Counted from the stretch's first letter, positions 43,625 through 54,707 are shown. The stretch is 64,000 nucleotides of DNA from Zygnema cylindricum (GCA_037447655.1 JBBHKE010002736.1:68293-132292), one strand, 5' to 3'. Translations and numbers: made by a program. Notes: a model not told the origin generated them from the sequence alone.

Positions 43625-44445
43625 TTTTTTCTTTCTTTTCATCTTTTTTTTCTTTTTTGTTTCTATTTTTTTCAAATATGACTTTTTTGGATCACACATA
43701 AACCGTCGTATTTTTTTCTAGAATGATGTTTTTTTTTTTTTTTTTTTAGTTATTCCAGTATTTAATTTTTTACTTTCCCTTTTTTTTGTTTTTTTTTAAA
43801 TGGAAGTGTTTTTTTGGAAAGGATTTTTCCAGTATTCATTTTTTTCTTTTTTTTTTATCTGAAAAGTATATATTTCAGAATTAATATTTGTGTTGGTACA
43901 ATTTGAAAACTGTGTTTATAGTTCATTTATAAATTTATTCATTGCTTCTAAATTTTTGAAAATTTTGGGATAAAAAAACTTAATTATCTTTATTTTCCTT
44001 AAATTTCTCAAAAAAAATAAATTTGAAGGATGGGTAATATTCTTTACATGATTTTTTTTTTTTTTTTTTTTTTTCTAGAGGTTTTGGATTTCTGGAGTTT
44101 AATTTATATTTTAGAGTTTTCAAGTTTTCAATTTTAAAGCTTTGAAATTTTAATATTTGAAAGTTTAAGTTTTTGACTTTTAAAGTTTTTCAATTTTCAA
44201 GTTTTTGAGATTTCAAGTTTTTAAATTTTGAACTTTTTGAAGCTCTTAGTGATAAAAGAGACATATTATTGTAAAATTTTGTATGCTATTCTTCTTTTAA
44301 TTCTTCTTTTTAAGTTAGTTTGAATTAGATTCTTTGAAATCTTTTAACATTTCTTCTCATTTTCTCACATTTCCTTCTTCTATTTTTACCTCTTTCCTTT
44401 TCTTCTTTAACTTTTCCGGAAAATGATCAATTTTATTACTTTTAT
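43625..44445. other. SDR intron 2, AT-rich
   Basis: Many long T runs and TTTTGAAATTTTCAAG-like short repeats. No gene seen. Confidence 0.7.
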
Positions 44446-44447
44446 TG

Positions 44448-44518
44448 TGTTTTCCCCCCCTCCCTCTCCCTCTCCCTCCCCCTCCCTCCCTCCCTCTCCC
44501 TCCCCTCCCTTCCTCTCC
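44448..44518 (+). repeat. (CCCTCT)n tract in intron 2
   Basis: CCCTCCCTCTCC repeats ~50 bp before exon 3. Confidence 0.95.
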
Positions 44519-44569
44519 AAATCCTCACTCTTTTATATGCTTTTTCTCTCAATTTTTTTCTGGGTACAG

Positions 44570-44692
44570 GCAAAGCCAGGCTCCTTGCATTGGATGTATC
44601 TGGTCCAGAATCCAGTATAGATTCATCCATAGAGGAGGCATGGGGGTATTTTGGAGGAATCGATATTCTCGTCAACAATGCGGGAGTTTCCG
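44570..44692 (+). CDS. SDR exon 3
   Basis: KARLLALDVSGPESS through GIDILVNNAGVS after acceptor GGGTACAG. Donor is GTATTT at 44693. NNAG stabilises the SDR core. Confidence 0.88.
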
Positions 44693-44702
44693 GTATTTTC
44701 GA

Positions 44703-44905
44703 CGACTTGTTTTCAATATGATAAGATTTGCGTAAGATAGATAAGATAAGTTAAGATCTGCAAAAGATAAGATAAAATAAGTTAAGATTAAAAAACCCTA
44801 AAAACCCTTTGCAAAAGATAAGATCAGATCAGATCAGATGAACGTATGATATGAGATAAAATAAAATAAGATAAGATAAAGAAAAATAAGATGAGATAAA
44901 TAACA
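44703..44905 (+). repeat. (GATAA)n-like repeats in intron 3
   Basis: Degenerate AAGATAAGATAA and GATCAGATCA units. Confidence 0.7.
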
Positions 44906-45092
44906 AAAAAATTATTACACTATTTCTCATCACTCCCATTATCCACTCTACATATTGTTGTTTATGTCATTCACATGAATTTAACATTTTAAGAACCCAA
45001 TTCAGAAATGTTTGTCTATTTCCCCAATTCAATTTTTTTCTTTTCTAAAATCCCCAATTCAAAATATTTATCCAAATACCCAATTCAAAAAC

Positions 45093-45094
<2 letters not shown>

Positions 45095-45185
<91 letters not shown>

Positions 45186-45187
45186 TG
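45095..45187 (+). repeat. (AT)n plus poly-T
   Basis: About 36 AT units (45097-45168) followed by ~19 T, ~30 bp before exon 4. Confidence 0.97.
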
Positions 45188-45215
45188 TGTTGCGTTTTAT
45201 CGTTTTTTCTCACAG

Positions 45216-45441
45216 AGAGAGCGATTTTCCCAACTTTGAAAAAGTCAAGAAGGTGGGATATTGTGATGAATACAAATGTTAGGATCGGCTTTAGTCACAA
45301 AATCGGTTTCAAAGATTAATTTCTGAAAAAAGGAGTGGATCAATAATTAATATTTCGTCTTGTCTCGGATTGGAGAGGGGATATCTTCCCTCCGTTGGAG
45401 TTTATTCAACATCTAAAGCAGCTCTCATTCACATGTCACAG
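45216..45441 (+). CDS. SDR exon 4
   Basis: Acceptor TTCTCACAG. WDIVMNTNV, then a one-base slip, QRLISEKRSGSIINISS and GVYSTSKAALIHMSQ with the catalytic residues. Donor GTAATT at 45442. Confidence 0.87.
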
Positions 45442-45442
45442 G

Positions 45443-45860
45443 TAATTAAAAAATTAAGTAATTGAAATGTAAGTATTATAAATTCAAGTATTTATAATTC
45501 AAGTAAAGTATTTAAAAATTCGAGTCTTTAAAATTTAAGTATTTGAAGTTTTATGTACTTAAAATTCAAGTCTTTTAAAATCCGAGTATTTAAAGTTCAA
45601 GTAAATTCAAGTATTAAAAATTCGAGTCTTTAAAATTAAAGTATTTGAAGTTTTATGTATTTAAAATTCAAGTCTTTTAAAATCCGAGTATTCAAAGTTC
45701 AAGTAATTGAAATTAAAGTATTAAAATTCGAGTATTTATAATTCAAGTAAAGTATTTAAAAATTCGAGTATTTATAATTCAAGTATTAAAAGTTTTAAGT
45801 ACTTCAAAATTCAAGTTTTTTAAAATTCGAGTATTTATAGCTTCAGTATTGTTTTTATTG
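45443..45860 (+). repeat. AAGTATTTAAAATTC degenerate tandem repeat
   Basis: About twenty imperfect 16-20-bp units (AAATTCAAGTATTTA, AAATTCGAGTCTTTA) in intron 4. Confidence 0.85.
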
Positions 45861-46369
45861 AGATTTGTTTATTTGTTTCAGGTTTCAATTTTTTGAAGAT
45901 TTCTGTGTATCTTTTTTTTGAGTCTTTGGTAAAGTAATGAAAATTCAAAAAATATTACCCCTATTTTTCATGAAAATGCAAATTTTTATTCCTCCTGTTG
46001 GGTATTTCTTTTTGTTGAGTATTTTTTTTGTTGTGGATACGTGACAAAGGGTGACGCTGAAAAAATAAAATCGTTATAGGAAATTGATTTTGGGTAACAG
46101 AATTTTTCTTAATTCTTTAGTGTTATTTTTTTTCAATCTGCAAGATTCTCTCTCATATGAAATTTACTTTTGCCATGTTAAAATTCTCTTCAATTTTCTT
46201 TTTCTTTTTGTTTTTTGTTTTGTATTTTCATTTTTTTTATTTTTTTTATTTTTTTTGCTTTCGTTTTTTGTTTTTTGTGCTTTAAAAAAAATTGGTATAG
46301 TTTTTCCATAACTTCTTTGTAAACTTAAATTTGTTTTTTAACGTTTTTTTTTATAAGTTCCGTTTTTCT

Positions 46370-46575
46370 ACCCTTCCGTTTTTTCACCCTTTCGCTTTTT
46401 TACCGTACCGTTTTTTCCCGTATTTCCCCGTTTTTCCCGTTTTTCACCCGTTTCCCCCTTCCTCCCCATTTGTTCCCTGTTTCCCCCCCGTTTCCCCCGC
46501 GTTTCTCCCCGTTTTTTCCCCGTTTTTTCCCTCCTCCCCGTTTTTCTCCCGTTTTTTCCCCTTTTCCTCCATTTC
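46370..46575 (+). repeat. CCCGTTTTT pyrimidine repeats before exon 5
   Basis: Irregular TTTTTCCCGT units, again a very long pyrimidine tract leading to an acceptor. Confidence 0.85.
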
Positions 46576-46587
46576 TGTCTTACATAG

Positions 46588-46857
46588 GCTCTTGCTCTGG
46601 AGCTTGGCCCCCATAATATTCGAGTAAATACGATCGCTCCGGGCGTTTTCCGGTCCGAATTATCGGAACCTATATGGGGAAAAATTCAAAATCGAGCGGA
46701 AAAAGTGGTTCCTTTACGAAGATGGGGAGAAATTGATCCCGATATTACCTCTCCTCTCCTCCTATTGGCCAGTGACTCGGGAGGGTATATCACCGGAACC
46801 ACTATTGTAGTGGATGGAGGGTGGACTCTTGGGATGAAAGCGATTTTTCCGGAGTAA
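46588..46857 (+). CDS. SDR exon 5
   Basis: ALALELGPHNIRVNTIAPGVF to the stop TAA at 46855. Uninterrupted 89 codons after acceptor TTACATAG. Confidence 0.9.
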   Translation, partial: ALALELGPHNIRVNTIAPGVFRSELSEPIWGKIQNRAEKVVPLRRWGEIDPDITSPLLLLASDSGGYITGTTIVVDGGWTLGMKAIFPE

Positions 46858-46861
46858 AAAC

Positions 46862-47240
46862 GTTTAAAAACGGTAAAAGTTTGATAGAAATGTGTAAAAG
46901 TGTGGTAAAAGTTTCATAAAAATGTGTAAAATTTTGGTAAAAGTTTTATAAAAATGTATAAAAGTGTGGTAAAAGTTTGATAGAAATGTATAGAAGTGTG
47001 GTAAGAGTTTGATAAAAATGTGTAAAAGTGTGGTAATAATGTGATAGGGATGTACGGAAATAGGATAGAAATGTGCTAAAAATGGGATGAAAGTGTGATA
47101 GAAATGTCCAAAAATGTGATAAATATTTTATACAAGTGTGATAAAAATGTAGAGTGTGGTAAACATGTGATAGAAATGTACAAATTGTGATAAATAAGTG
47201 ATAAAATAGTGAAATTGTGATAAAAATGTCGTTAAATAAT
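46862..47240 (+). repeat. Degenerate AAAATGTGTAAAAGTGTGG tandem repeat
   Basis: Imperfect units of roughly 18-36 bp (GTGTAAAAGTGTGGTAAAAG, TTGATAGAAATG) right after the SDR stop codon. Confidence 0.85.
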
Positions 47241-48534
47241 TGAGTTAATGACTATCATAAGAGGGTTTGTATCGCTTACCATTGTATCAAGGAATGTAAA
47301 AAAAAACAGAGAGGAAAAGAAAGAGAAGGAAATTTGTGAATATGGGTTTTTCTCCAGAAAAAAATGTAAAATATGATAAAAATGTGGCGATAATTGGAGG
47401 AAATATGACCATTATAGAATGGTTTTTCATTTTTGACCATTGACCAATTGTATCAAGGAATATATAAGTAAAATAGAGAGAATTATATTTTTAAGTCAAA
47501 CTGAACGTTCGTAAAGTCAAACTTTATGTCTTTTTTGTCCAACCGGATGTTTTTTTAGTCAAACTGTATGTTTTGTAATAAAGTAATGGTTTTTTGTTAA
47601 ATGTAATGTTTTAGTAAAAACAAATTATGCAAATCGGGTATTTAGAGATCCTGGGAATTTTTTATACGAGTGGGAAGAGAGAGTTTTCTCCTTTTTCCTT
47701 TTTCCTTTTTCTTTTTCCTTTTTTTTTTCCTTCTTTCAACTCTATTGTTTTTCAGAGTAAAGACTTTGAGGAAGAGCTGAAAGGATACTTTGTTTTTTTA
47801 GAATACTTTTTTGATATAAAATGAGTGAAATTTTGAGTATAATTTTGGAAAACATTTTAATTGTCATTGTTTCTTTTTTTTATTTTTTATTTTTGCTTTC
47901 ATCCTATATATGTTTTTGAAATCGATTACATCAAAACTGTGAAAGTTTTTATTTAAAAAAGAAAAAATGAATAATTGAAAACAAATCTTATAGTTTAGTC
48001 GAAGACAATTGTCTTTATTCGAATTTTGTCTTTACTGCTAATTTTGTCTTTAATCGAATTTTATCTTTACTGCTACTTCTGTCCTTATTCGAATTTGTCT
48101 TTACTGATTTTATCTTGATTCGATTTTGTCGTTAGCGTTATTGCCTACAAGTTTTATCACTGTGATATATTTTAGGGCATAAAAAGAAAAAAAGAGACTT
48201 AAAAAGAGACCGAAAATATTTCAAAAAAATGTCGAGGTTTGTCAAAAAAAATAACCTTCTCCAAAACGACTACCATATACCCAATAATGATAATATTGAT
48301 ACTCTCGAAACCGCTTACCAATCAAATCCTAGATAGTAATAACACAGCAAAAATAATAATTTCAACACTATTTACACCCTTTACCATACCTTTTATCATT
48401 ATGAACACAAAAAAAACAAATAACAATAAGAACCCAAAAAAAAAAAAGTGTTTGAACTCACAAATTTCTCTTTGTTATAATCTTAGATAGACATATTTCG
48501 GATGCCGAAAGTTTCCAGGCTTGAAAGTTAATCA
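47241..48534. other. AT-rich, no gene seen
   Basis: Low-complexity AT-rich DNA with short direct repeats (GTCTTTATTCGAATTTTGTC near 48000-48140). No ORF with recognisable content. Confidence 0.65.
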
Positions 48535-49227
48535 AAATTGATGGAAAAATCGACGAAAAAATCATCTGAAAAATCGTCTGAAAAATCGACGGAAAAATCG
48601 ACGAGAAAATCGACAAGAAAATCATCTGAAAAATCGTCTGAAAAATCGACGGAAAAATTGACGAAAAATCGACGGAAAAATCGACGGAAAAATAGGAATC
48701 GTCTGATCGTGGAATCGACGGAAAAATCGTCAAAAATGGGAATCGACGGAATCGCGGAAATCACGGAAATCGACGGAAAAATCAGGAATCGACGGAAAAA
48801 TCGCATCGTCCATCGTCAAAAACGTCATCAGAAAATTAATGGAAAAATCATTATTGGAAATGGACAAAAATGACGAAAAAATCATCAAAATGCTGAAATC
48901 GCCGGAAAATGTCTAATCGGCGAAAATCATCGAAATCGCGAAAATGACTGGAAAATCGGCGTCGACGAAAATCGTGGAAATCAGGAAAATCGACAAAATC
49001 ATCTAAATCAACGGAAAAATCGGCAAAAATGAGGATCCATTTCGAAATGCCTGATCGACAGCAATCACGAAAAGACGGAATCGACGGAAATCGTCTGAAA
49101 AACAAAATCACGGAATCGACTGAAATCGACGGAATCGACATCCGAAAAATCACGGAAAAATGGGAATCGACGGAAAAATCGACGGAAAAATCGATGGAAA
49201 AATCGACGGAAAAATCGATGGAATGTG
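48535..49227 (+). repeat. Degenerate 12-bp minisatellite, GGAAAAATCGAC
   Basis: Some 50 imperfect units of GGAAAAATCGAC (variants AAAATCATCTGA, GAAATCGACGGA). ORFs on both strands here are just the repeat read as STEKS or DFSVDFS. Confidence 0.92.
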
Positions 49228-49768
49228 AAACAAACGCTGTCTACAAATAATAGTGTGGATGCTGTTTTTAAACTACTTTGCTTTGTTTCTTTATCAACGA
49301 TTAGATTTGAAGCCTATTTATTTTTCACCTTGTCACATACCTTATGATGTAAACAAAATTCATCACAAGGAAAAAGACATTCGTTCATTCATTTTATTTT
49401 TATTTATCCCTTTTTTTTATTTCAAATTTAAAAAAAAAAAAACAAAAAAAAAATAGTTTGGATTTCTTCCCTAAAATCTGATTCTAAATGGCTAGCTACC
49501 AGAAATCTGAAGCGGCACTGACATCACTGTGGTCATTCCCCAGTTAAACAAGTTAGAACGTTTGAACGTTTAAACGTTTGAACCTAAACCAAACGCCTCC
49601 CCTTTTCGTTCAAACGTTTCTTTCGAAATAAAACGTCGGAATTCCGAACCAATTGCTTTTGTTTTCTTAGTTTTCATTGATTTTAAACGTTTTATACAGT
49701 GCTTAAACGACAGCAAGTTCAAAAAGGACGTTTAAACCGAAACGCTATGGTCGTTTGCATCTTCTAGC
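49228..49768. other. No gene; short AACGTTTAAACGTT palindrome
   Basis: Nothing coding seen. Clustered TTTGAACG/CGTTCAAA units at 49556-49620 include a 14-bp perfect palindrome. Confidence 0.5.
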
Positions 49769-49990
49769 TACACCGTGTATCGCTATTAGTGTTAATATTT
49801 TTTTCGCCGCATAAAACATCTTTTCTCCGTACACACTTGTCCTATTTCTAAATGGAGACCGCTAATCGGAAGGCGAGAGTCTTGGATTTCAATCGCATCC
49901 GTCAGATCTGTAATCCGACAAGCGTGTACGGAAAAAAGATGTTTTAAGTGGCAAAAAAAACATTAACCCTAATAGCGATACACGGTATAC
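49769..49990. mobile_element. MITE-like inverted-repeat unit
   Basis: About 222 bp with ~70-bp imperfect terminal inverted repeats (TACCGTGTATCGCTATTAG at one end, its complement at the other, then GTGTTAAT..CATAAAACATCTTTTC). Related inverted units form the first part of the modules at 41030 and 42370. No transposase. Superfamily not determined; flanking TA is possible. Confidence 0.65.
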
Positions 49991-50234
49991 TTTGAAACGC
50001 TTACGTTATTTAGAGCGTATAGAAAACCTCGTTCAAATATCTCCTTTCATCTTTAGTTCCATGGAGATTACGCATCCTCCACACCCTCCGTTTTCTCCGT
50101 GAACAATTTTTACGTGACGTGACAAGTCACGTATACCTGGATGGTCCACTTTCGTACGAAAAGAAAATGGAGTTTTAAAGAAACAACCTTTTCGAAAGAG
50201 ACAAATAAACATCATCCGTATTGTGTCTGCTCTA
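49991..50234. other. No gene seen
   Basis: Short unique stretch before the GGGA tract. Confidence 0.5.
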
Positions 50235-51276
50235 ACTAAGGGAGGGGAAGAGGGAGGGAAGGGGAGAGGGAGGGGAAGAGGGAGGGAAGGGAAGAGGGAG
50301 GGAAGGAAGGGAGGGAAGGAGGGAGGGAGGGAGGGAGGGAGGGAGAAAGGGAGGGAGGGAGGGAGGGAGGGGAAGAGGGAGGGAAGGGAAGAGGGAGGGA
50401 AGGAAGGGAGGGAAGGAAGGGAGGGAAGGAGGGAATGAGGGAGGGAGGGAGGGAGGGAGGGAGGGAGGGAAAGAGGGAGGGAGGGGAAGAGGGAGGGAAG
50501 GGAAGAGGGAGGGAAGGAAGGGAGGGAAGGAGGGAGGGAGGGAGGGAGGGAGGGAGGGAGGGAGGGAGGGAGGGAGGGGAAGAGGGAGGAAAGGGAGGAG
50601 GGAGGGAAGGAAGGGAGGGAAGGAGGGAAGGAGGGAGGGAGGGAAGGAGGGAGGGAGGGAGGGAGGGAGGGAGGGAGAAAAGAAGGGAAGGAGGGAGGGA
50701 GAAAAGGAGGTAAGGAGGGAGGGAGAAAAGGAGGTAAGGAGGGAGGGAGGGAGGGAGGGAGGGAGGGAGAAAAGGAGGTAAGGAGGGAGAAAAGGAGGGA
50801 GGGAGGGAGGGAGGGGGGATTGGGGGAGGGAGGGAGGGAGGGAGGGAGGGAGGGAGGGAGGGAGGGAGGGAGGGAGGGAGGGAGGGAGGGAGAAAAGAAG
50901 GGAAGGAGGGAGGGAGAAAAGGAGGTAAGGAGGGAGGGAGAAAAGGAGGTAAGGAGGGAGGGAGGGAGAAAAGGAGGTAAGGAGGGAGAAAAGGAGGGAG
51001 GGAGGGAGGGAGGGGGGGAGGGAAAGAGGGAGGGAAGGAAAGGAGGGAAGGAGGGAGGGAGGGAGGGAGAAAAGGAGGTGAGGGAGGGAGAAAATGAGGT
51101 TAGGAGGGAGGGAGGGAGGGAGGGAGGGTGGGATGGAAATAGGGAGGGAGGGGAAGAGGGAGGGAAGGGAAGAGGGAGGGAAGGAAGGGAGGGAAGGAGG
51201 AAGGGAGAGAGGGAGGGAGGGAGGGAGGGAAAGAGGGAGGGAGGGGAAGAGGGAGGGAAGGGAAGAGAGAGGGAAG
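50235..51276 (+). repeat. ~1-kb (GGGA)n polypurine tract
   Basis: Nearly pure purine strand of GGGA, GGAA and GAAAA units, arranged in larger repeated blocks (for example around 50680-50800 and 50890-51010). All ORFs in it are repeat translations. It borders R10's LTR directly. Confidence 0.97.
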
Positions 51277-51942
51277 TGTTGGATTATTGTCGTTTTCGCG
51301 ACGTTTCGGGAACCGTCATACCAACTTGTATTTGTTAAACTGTCGCGTAATCATACAAAAAGTACGATGTCGTTTCGCGAAAGTACTTTTGTTGTCCGCG
51401 AATGAAACATACTATTTCGTTTCGCGTCACTTGTTTGTTTCATGCGCAGGTGTTTCAATTTGCGTGCAGGTGTGTTCGTGAAGTGACACGTGTTAAGTCA
51501 ACGTTTGGAGTTTGTTGTTTCGAAGGAAGAAGCGTGTGCCCCTTCCTTCGTGGAACTTTCATTGAAGAGTGCACACTCAGCTAGGCACAGACTTCGTCGC
51601 TACGCAAAGTTATGCTTGTCTTATCTTATTGTCTCTTAGTGCAGAGTAGCGAGTATGTATAGGCAGCAGTGTACATGTGCAGAGTATCGAATCGGATTAA
51701 TCGAATCGAATCAGAGTATTGAATCATAGAGGATTTGATATTGGAGTAAGAGATTATTAAAAGTGAATAGAGAAGAGAGAAGAGAGAAGAGAGAAGAGAG
51801 ATGATGTAAAGAGGCTTCGGCCAAGAACACTTATAAATCTTTTTGGCTAAATATTCCTCTTGTCTTTTGTGAGCTTCCGCTGTGTAATGATTTATGTTTT
51901 GTAAATTATTTTAAGTGAAACTCTTTTGCTTAAGATCCTACA
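51277..51942 (+). mobile_element. R10 5' LTR
   Basis: 666-bp LTR of a second copia family, from TGTTGGATTATTG to GATCCTACA. It is rich in CGTTTCGCG motifs, with a G-box (ACACGTGTTA) near 51486. Inverted partner at 53266-53942. Confidence 0.9.
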
Positions 51943-51944
51943 AT

Positions 51945-51956
51945 TGGTATCAGAGC
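51945..51956 (+). promoter_or_regulatory. R10 primer-binding site, initiator tRNA-Met 3' end
   Basis: TGGTATCAGAGC, the standard plant copia primer site, 2 bp after the LTR; unlike the half-tRNA site of R1-R9. Confidence 0.95.
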
Positions 51957-51984
51957 TAGTGCTTCCAAGATAGAGAGGGAGAGC

Positions 51985-53265
51985 ATGGGGAGGAAGAATA
52001 ATAGAAATACTCTTTCCCCCATGTCGACTTCGGAGAGAGCAAGAGAGTTTAGTTTTTCGGGTTCTCAATTTGAGGAGACTCGGAATATGGAGAGAAAATT
52101 TGAGGAGATGTTTGATACATTAATGAGATATGTAGATTCACGATTTCAAACTCAATCTAGTGGGAAAAGAGAATTTGCTTCATTTTAGGATGCCGATCCA
52201 TTCAGTGGAGGAGCTAATGAAAGTGAGATAAAAGAGAGAATTAGGAAAGGTAAAGCAAAGATAGAGGAAGATTCAGATTTTGAAGAGGCATTGGATAACG
52301 AAGATGATTATAATATGTCGGGGAAATCCGTGGCCTTTAATGGCACCAATTATGCGGTTTGGAAGAAATTTATTTCAAATCAACTTATTCTCAAGAGGCT
52401 TTGGAGGATTGTCAATGGAGAGGAGAAGATGCCAACGGAGAGTAAGGCACGTGCTCAATGGAGGTTGAACGATATCGCGGCAACGACCGGTTTGATGAAG
52501 AATTGCACTTCTTCCGTGCTTGATCATTTCCTCGCTCACGGCACGACCCATGAGTGTTGGCAAGCACTTGAGGAGCAATATGAGAAAGGCGTTGAGAACA
52601 AGGGTCAATATGTTTATACGGAATTTATGAATTTTAAAATCAAATCAAATGAAGTGATGGATGATGCCGTGAAGCGCTTCAATATTATACTCGAGCAATT
52701 ACTCAACAATGGTCGAGTTATTTTGGATGCGGATAAATTAAGCGTGTTTCTTAATGCTTTGCCGGACAAGCTTTCGCATCTTAAGGCTATTTTACGAGCG
52801 AAGGCGGATAATACTTTTGGATTCACCGTTAATTTTATCAAAATGTCGGAGGGAACTCCATCGGCTTTTTCAAGTGGAGGAGGAGGAGTTCTAAACTCTA
52901 CTACTCCCGAAACCCCGGATTTTAACTATGCCGGTGGTAGAGGAGGTGGTAGAGGAGGCGACCCGAGTGGTGGTGGCGGCCGAGGCAACAAGAGAGAGCA
53001 AGGTCGTCCACCAAAGGTCCCTTCGGATCTTTCCAATGTGACATGCTACCGGTGTAACCGGCTTGGACACTTGTCATCCTCTTGTCCGGATAAGGACAAG
53101 CAATGTCATTTTTGTGGTAAGTGGGGGCATACAATTTCTCAATGTTATACAAAGAGTGGAGATTCCGGAGGTGGAAGAGGAGCTAGAGGAGGTGATAGAG
53201 GCGGCCGAGGTGGCGGTCGAAGAGGAGGCCGCGGTGGTGGTCGTGGTTATGGTATTGCAATTTAC
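51985..53265 (+). pseudogene. R10 gag, one internal stop, C-terminus lost
   Basis: Gag from ATG 51985 with a single TAG at 52186-52188 in an otherwise open frame of over 420 codons. An acidic N-terminal linker (EEDSDFEEALDNEDD) leads to FNGTNYAVWKKFI and a UBN2-like core (HECWQALEEQYEKG, MNFKIKSNEVMDDAVKRFN, LNALPDKLSHLKAIL). Two CCHC knuckles follow (CYRCNRLGHLSSSC, CHFCGKWGHTISQC; 53043-53145), then a Gly/Arg-rich RGG tail. It would bind RNA and form particles. At 53266 it runs into the inverted LTR of R11, losing any protease. Confidence 0.92.
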
Positions 53266-53942
53266 CGTAGGATCTTAAGCAAAAGAGTTTCACTTAAAAT
53301 AATTCACAAAACATAAAACATTACACAGCGGAGGCTCATAAAAGACAAGAGGAATATTCAGCAAAAAAGATTTATAAGTGTTCTTGGCCGAAGCCTCTTT
53401 ACATCATCTCTCTTCTCTCTTCTCTCTCTTCTCTATCCTCTTTAAATAATCTCTTACTCCAATATCAAATCCTCTGTGATTGAATCATGTAAGATACAAT
53501 TGATATATTCGATTAATCCGATTCGATACTCTGCACATGTACACTGGTGTCTATATATACTCGCTACTCTGCACTAAGAGACAACAAGATAAGACAAGCA
53601 AGACTTAGTGTAGCGACGAAGTCTGTCCCTAGCTGACTGTGCACTCTTCAATGAAAGTTCCATGAAGGAAGGCGCACACGCTTCTTCTTTCGAAACCACA
53701 AACTCCAAACGTTGACTTAAACACGTGTCACTTCACGAACACACCTGCACGCAAATTGAAACACCTGCGCACGAAACAAATAAGTGACGCGAAACGAAAT
53801 AGTATGTTTCGTTCGCAGACATCAAAGTTACCGTCGCAAAACGACGTCGTACTTTTGTATGATGATGCGACAGTTCGCGTTAATCAAATTCAACTTGGTA
53901 TGACACTTCGAGAAATGTCGCGAAAACGACAATATCCCAACA
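53266..53942 (-). mobile_element. R11 3' LTR, inverted relative to R10
   Basis: 677-bp LTR of the R10 family on the minus strand (TGTTGGGATATTG at 53942), diverged from 51277-51942. A polypurine tract precedes it, so it is a 3' LTR. Confidence 0.9.
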
Positions 53943-53958
53943 ATCCCCCTCTTATTGT
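53943..53958 (-). promoter_or_regulatory. R11 polypurine tract
   Basis: AATAAGAGGGGGAT on the minus strand next to the LTR start. Confidence 0.8.
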
Positions 53959-54707
53959 CAGAATCGCCAAACTCTTCAAAATAATCCAAGTTTTGGTCGC
54001 CCCCTCTCAAACACATCATGTGTGGCATCCTTTGTCAACAAATCAGTCGCCTCCTCTTTTGTTGGTATGTACGAAAATACAATCTCGTTTGCCTTAACCA
54101 AATCTCTTACAAAATCTCCTTTCAATATTGAGCGTGACTCAATTTAATGTTCCCCTCCTTGTCACATATCACTTCAATCCCCGAAATATATCGTACCTCT
54201 CCAAGATCTATTAATTTGAAATGTAAACCAAGGTAACGTTTCAACTCACTAATGCGCTCCAACTTGTCGCATGCCATCAAGAAATCATCCACATAAACGG
54301 AAAAGATGATTTGGTCAACTCTTTCACCTTTCACGTAAACTCCAGAATCGGACGTAATCCGTACAAATCCAAACTTCAATAGTACTTGATGAAGTCTCAA
54401 ATACCAAGTGCGTGGTGCTTGTTTCAAACCATATAATGACTTTCGCAAACGCCATACATTTCCTTCCTGCAAAGGAGAGACACCTTCCGCTACCTTCATA
54501 TATACCTCTTCCTCCAACTCACCATTTAAAAACGCGGTTTCAACGTCCATTTGATGGACGTGCTTCTTCCCCATCGCTGCAATTGTAATTATAATCTGTA
54601 GTGGGTCAAACTTCACCACGGGAGCATAAGTCTCCTTAAAATTGATTCCCTCATGTTGTTGGAACCCCTTACACACAAGCCTTGCCTTATACTTAATTAT
54701 TTCACCC
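53959..54707 (-). pseudogene. R11 RT with RNase H mostly deleted
   Basis: RT open at 54676-54122: GFQQHEGINFKETYAPVVKFDP, MDVETAFLNGELEEEVYM, LYGLKQAPRTWY, IIFSVYVDDFLMACD (YVDD intact). It is preceded by a TAG after KTKLGG. After IKLSHAQY the frame jumps by deletion to the very end of RNase H (LVKANEIVFSYIPTKEEATDLLTK), removing ~650 bp present in R11b. The junction has CAAAAT microhomology. Confidence 0.92.

Larger units (their letters stand above)
43254..46857 (+). pseudogene. Short-chain dehydrogenase/reductase gene, five exons, two frameshifts
   Basis: NAD(P)-dependent SDR of about 260 codons, FabG-like. Exons are 43254-43354, 43558-43620, 44570-44692, 45216-45441 and 46588-46857; all introns are GT-AG and phases agree. 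Motifs: VAGKTALVTGAS then GLGRD (TGxxxGxG cofactor loop), ALDVS, DILVNNAGVS, SIINISS (catalytic Ser), YSTSK (catalytic Tyr and Lys), IRVNTIAPGVF and ITGTTIVVDGG. Frameshifts lie in exon 1 (within TGxxxGxG, near 43308) and exon 4 (near 45306). A pseudogene is likeliest; assembly error is possible. Substrate unknown. It is the only non-transposon gene seen. Confidence 0.87.

Noticed and set aside
43351-43721. Overlapping ORFs in both strands around the pyrimidine tract of SDR intron 1
   Set aside because: Low-complexity intron sequence. Only the 63-bp exon 2 has SDR content and matching splice phases.
46084-46627. Phe-rich ORFs near SDR exon 5
   Set aside because: T-rich intron sequence. Translation is repetitive and runs across the exon 5 acceptor in the wrong frame.
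48458-49250. ORFs reading STEKSSEKS and FSVDFSDDF on opposite strands
   Set aside because: Both are the 12-bp repeat read in frame. No start context or homology.
50033-50215. 60-codon minus-strand ORF containing DLSRHVKIVHGENG, reminiscent of a C2H2 zinc-finger tail
   Set aside because: The paired cysteines of a C2H2 finger are absent and there is no neighbouring exon. Probably chance.
50223-51405. Several ORFs of up to 172 codons rich in EGGREGGR
   Set aside because: They are translations of the GGGA repeat. The 4-bp units give long open frames without protein-like content.
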